A DNA stretch of 7,472 bases, from positions 335,646-343,117 of the forward strand of contig NVXA01000002.1 of the NCBI GenBank assembly GCA_002746395.1, written 5' to 3'. The DNA comes from Paracoccaceae bacterium (GTDB lineage Bacteria > Pseudomonadota > Alphaproteobacteria > Rhodobacterales > Rhodobacteraceae). The notes under the pieces were generated by a model. The model was not told the DNA's origin. It searched no databases and saw nothing but the letters and a program-made list of their open reading frames with translations. Each line of letters begins with the position of its first letter. Position 1 is the first letter of the stretch. Below, one piece after another: positions 5,345 through 7,472 of this stretch. A program made the position numbers and the translations under genes.

Positions 5345-5911
5345 TTAAAGATATTCCGGCAAGCTGCCTTCGCGCGCGGCGGTGGATAACCAGTCAAACA
5401 TGAACGCCCCGACGGAGCGGAAACAGACGAGTTCGAACGTTTCATCGTCAACCATCCAGAAAGCGGCGGCGAGTTGCCCAATGCGGGAGCGGCGCAGATC
5501 ACCAACACCGAATGCGTCGGGTGACAAATCAACCGGCGCACCTTTGGCGAGGACTTCGCGCGCCCCTGCCCCTTCGATCAAAAACACCGCACGCGCATCA
5601 GAGACGTTGACGACCATGTGGTGTTCATCGCTTAGAGCTGCGGCAATATCCGCCGTGATAGCTTCAGCTTTGTCGTAGTCCACCAGCAGCAAAACTTCGT
5701 CAGGCGACATCCACGCCGCGCCGCCCATAGGGCCGTGATTAACCTTGCGCTGTGCTGGCATGTCCACCCCTGCGGCGGCTGAAACGGCGGCTTTTAGTTT
5801 TGGCGAGGCAAGATCACCGCGCAAGGTAATCATGCCGCGCAGGCCTGCTTCGGTGATTTTGACGGCCCCGTTGAAAGTGGCCCCGTTCAGGATGGAAACT
5901 GCGTTAGACAT
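5345..5911 (-). CDS. soxG: Sarcosine oxidase gamma subunit
   Basis: This is a 188-residue gamma subunit of the heterotetrameric (alpha-beta-gamma-delta) sarcosine oxidase, a cytoplasmic enzyme that demethylates sarcosine to glycine with O2 and passes the one-carbon unit to tetrahydrofolate. Gamma helps assemble the complex. SoxG signatures are WMSPDEVLLLVDY (67-79), SDARAVFLIEGAGAREVLAKGAPVDLSP (104-131), RRSRIGQLAAAFW (140-152) and CFRSVGAFMFDWL (163-175). I chose ATG 5911 and not the frame-extending ATG at 5980: it gives the expected N-terminus (MSNAVSILNG), overlaps the soxA stop by 8 nt (ATGTCTAA) and has an AAGGGG Shine-Dalgarno about 9 nt upstream. The longer form would read far into soxA and add a non-family leader. 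It is the last gene of the sox operon here. Confidence 0.93.
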   Translation of the reverse strand: MSNAVSILNGATFNGAVKITEAGLRGMITLRGDLASPKLKAAVSAAAGVDMPAQRKVNHGPMGGAAWMSPDEVLLLVDYDKAEAITADIAAALSDEHHMVVNVSDARAVFLIEGAGAREVLAKGAPVDLSPDAFGVGDLRRSRIGQLAAAFWMVDDETFELVCFRSVGAFMFDWLSTAAREGSLPEYL

Positions 5912-7472
5912 TTTGGCGCGCCCCTTCTTTATCGTAGAAAACCGGATCAACCACCTTGGCTTTGATGGCTTTATCGCCAAGCGGGAAGGTCAGAACCTCG
6001 CCCATGCGTTTGCTGCCGCCCTTGATAAGCGCCATAGCGATGGAGTGGTTGAGCGTGGGCGAATAGTAGGTGGAGGTCACATGCCCGATCATATTTTCCT
6101 GCCCGTAACGGTTTTTGCCACCCTCCACCGCGTGCGCGCCATCTGGCAGCACATCGGTTGGATTTTCGGTCAGCAGGCCGACCAGTTGCTTGCGGTCCTC
6201 GCGTTGCAAAAACGCACGTTCCATGGCGCGTTTGCCGATGAAGTCTTCTTTCTTTTTCGACACAGCCCAGCCAAGTTTCAAATCTTGCGGGATGACCGTG
6301 CCGTCGGTTTCGTCGCCGATCATGATGAAGCCTTTTTCGGCGCGCATGACGTGGAGGGCCTCGGTTCCATAGGGCATGATTCCGAATTCTGCGCCTGCTT
6401 CCAGTATCTTGTCCCAGAACGCTTGGCCTTGTGCCGCGGGAACGGCGATCTCGTAGGACAGCTCGCCGGAGAACGAGATGCGGAAAGGGCGGGCCTGAAT
6501 GCCGGCCAATGTGCCGTCGGTGAAGGACATGAACGGCAGGGCTTCGCTGGAAACATCCATACCGCCCAGCTTTTCCAGCACTTTGCGGGCATTCGGGCCG
6601 ACCACGGCAATTTGGGCGAATTGTTCGGTGACGTTGGTGGTGTAAACTTCAAAATCCCACCATTCCGTTTGCAGCCATTCTTCCATCCAACCATGTACAT
6701 TGTCGGAACCGCCCGATGTGGTGTGGCACAGGAATTCATCCTCGCTTAGGCGCGCAACCACGCCGTCATCAAACAGGAATCCGTTTTCGCTGCACATCAG
6801 GCCATAGCGGCATTTACCGACTTTTAACGAAGACATCATATTGGTGTAAATAAGATCGAGGAATTTGGCGGCGTGCGGCCCTTTGACCAAGATTTTACCA
6901 AGTGTGGAAGCATCAAGGATCGAAACGCCTGTGCGGGTGTTCATAATTTCACGGGTAACGGCCTGCGCGGTGGATTCACCGCTCCGGCGATAGGTATAGG
7001 GGCGGCGCCAGTCTGCGACGGGTTCCCATACGGCGTTGTTGGCGTCTTGCCATGCGTCGATGGGGGATTTGCGCGTGGGTTTGAACAAGCTGCCGCGCGC
7101 CTCCCCTGCGATGGAGCCAAGGGAAATCGGCGTGTAAGGCGGGCGGAAGGTTGTCGTGCCGACATTCGGGATCGGGGCGTTTACGCTGTCTGCAAGAATG
7201 GCGAGACCGTTGATGTTGGACAGTTTGCCTTGATCCGTGGCCATACCAAGAGTGGTGTAGCGTTTGGTGTGTTCGACGCTTTCATAGCCTTCTTGGGCGG
7301 CGAGGCGGACATCGGAAACTTTGACGTCGTTCTGGAAATCCAGCCATGATTTGGAACGCAGTTTGTAAGGTGCGTTTTGGGGCATGGACCAAACGGGGAG
7401 CATGGGTTCCTCGGTCGGGATTTCGACGACGGGTGCGGCGTGATCAACGGGGGTGAACCCTGCCTCGGTTGC
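5904..7472 (-). CDS. soxA: Sarcosine oxidase alpha subunit, C-terminal half (5' end outside window)
   Basis: The frame stays open to the right edge and gives the last 522 residues of a protein normally about 1000 long. The N-terminal NAD-binding domain lies outside. Visible first is the linker and Fe-S-like/A3 region, with KSWLDFQNDVKVSDVRLAAQ and GYESVEHTKRYTTLGMATDQGK, strongly typical of SoxA. Then comes a GcvT-like tetrahydrofolate-binding aminomethyl domain starting near RRPYTYRRSGES and containing GILDAS-type SILDASTLGKILVKGP and ENGFLFDDGVVARL, with the Asp pair at visible residues 235-236 at the folate-site position. A GcvT C-terminal barrel (WAVSKKKEDFIGKRAM ... GHVTSTYYSPTLNHSIAMALI) ends in KVVDPVFYDKEG. 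The alpha subunit binds NAD+ and tetrahydrofolate and converts the imine product to methylene-tetrahydrofolate. soxB and soxD are expected upstream (to the right). Its stop overlaps soxG by 8 nt. Confidence 0.95.
   Translation of the reverse strand, partial: ATEAGFTPVDHAAPVVEIPTEEPMLPVWSMPQNAPYKLRSKSWLDFQNDVKVSDVRLAAQEGYESVEHTKRYTTLGMATDQGKLSNINGLAILADSVNAPIPNVGTTTFRPPYTPISLGSIAGEARGSLFKPTRKSPIDAWQDANNAVWEPVADWRRPYTYRRSGESTAQAVTREIMNTRTGVSILDASTLGKILVKGPHAAKFLDLIYTNMMSSLKVGKCRYGLMCSENGFLFDDGVVARLSEDEFLCHTTSGGSDNVHGWMEEWLQTEWWDFEVYTTNVTEQFAQIAVVGPNARKVLEKLGGMDVSSEALPFMSFTDGTLAGIQARPFRISFSGELSYEIAVPAAQGQAFWDKILEAGAEFGIMPYGTEALHVMRAEKGFIMIGDETDGTVIPQDLKLGWAVSKKKEDFIGKRAMERAFLQREDRKQLVGLLTENPTDVLPDGAHAVEGGKNRYGQENMIGHVTSTYYSPTLNHSIAMALIKGGSKRMGEVLTFPLGDKAIKAKVVDPVFYDKEGARQNV

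Noticed and set aside
5912..5980. Extended soxG start at ATG 5980
   Set aside because: It would add 23 residues reading through soxA codons with no family match. ATG 5911 fits the family N-terminus, the 8-nt overlap and the ribosome-binding site.
5745..6749. Plus-strand open frame of 334 codons opposite soxG and soxA
   Set aside because: Antisense to two well-supported sarcosine oxidase genes. Its translation shows no family features and it has no convincing ribosome-binding site.
6873..7349. Plus-strand open frame of 158 codons opposite soxA
   Set aside because: Antisense to the conserved SoxA region and no protein family is recognisable.

Overview
The window looks like chromosomal DNA from an alphaproteobacterium of the Rhodobacterales (Roseobacter-type). 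The reasons are the tightly packed, overlapping genes, the soxA-soxG sarcosine oxidase pair, and an RNA methyltransferase/PIN-protein pair plus a 56-residue protein that resemble conserved Rhodobacteraceae gene groups. I recall these as the RSP_2647, RSP_2648 and possibly RSP_7527 families, from memory and not from a search. Base composition looks moderately GC-rich and fairly even. I see no tRNA, rRNA, insertion sequence, CRISPR array or attachment site.

Left block (1-3204, plus strand): five genes run in one direction with almost no spacers. They are the C-terminal end of a CoxE-type von Willebrand A (VWA) protein (cut by the left edge), a 110-residue membrane-anchored protein with an internal helical duplication, a DedA-family membrane protein that probably starts at TTG, a soluble cytochrome P450, and a membrane-anchored M48 zinc protease. 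The first four are joined by overlaps (4, 26 and 4 nt), which suggests one transcript and translational coupling. The protease follows after 22 nt and has no visible Shine-Dalgarno sequence.

Middle block (3201-4966, minus strand): an RlmI-type rRNA methyltransferase is followed by a PIN-domain protein through a TAATG stop/start overlap. This block meets the left block tail to tail, and the two stop codons share a single CTAG.

Gap (4967-5344): this holds a 56-codon minus-strand gene with a good Shine-Dalgarno sequence and, just after its stop, a strong intrinsic terminator on the same strand. The terminator sits only about 27 nt before the methyltransferase start. The remaining 126 nt (5219-5344) carry the short leader of that gene and a weak hairpin after soxG.

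Right block (5345-7472, minus strand): soxG and the C-terminal half of soxA, overlapping by 8 nt, form the end of a heterotetrameric sarcosine oxidase operon whose soxB and soxD genes would lie beyond the right edge. This operon makes glycine, formaldehyde or methylene-tetrahydrofolate, and H2O2 from sarcosine, as in methylamine and glycine betaine breakdown.

The least explained part is the left block: a VWA protein (usually a partner of MoxR ATPases), a small repeat protein, a DedA protein lacking the usual acidic residues, a P450 with a non-canonical I-helix, and an M48 protease, all in one apparent operon. A joint function is inference only.
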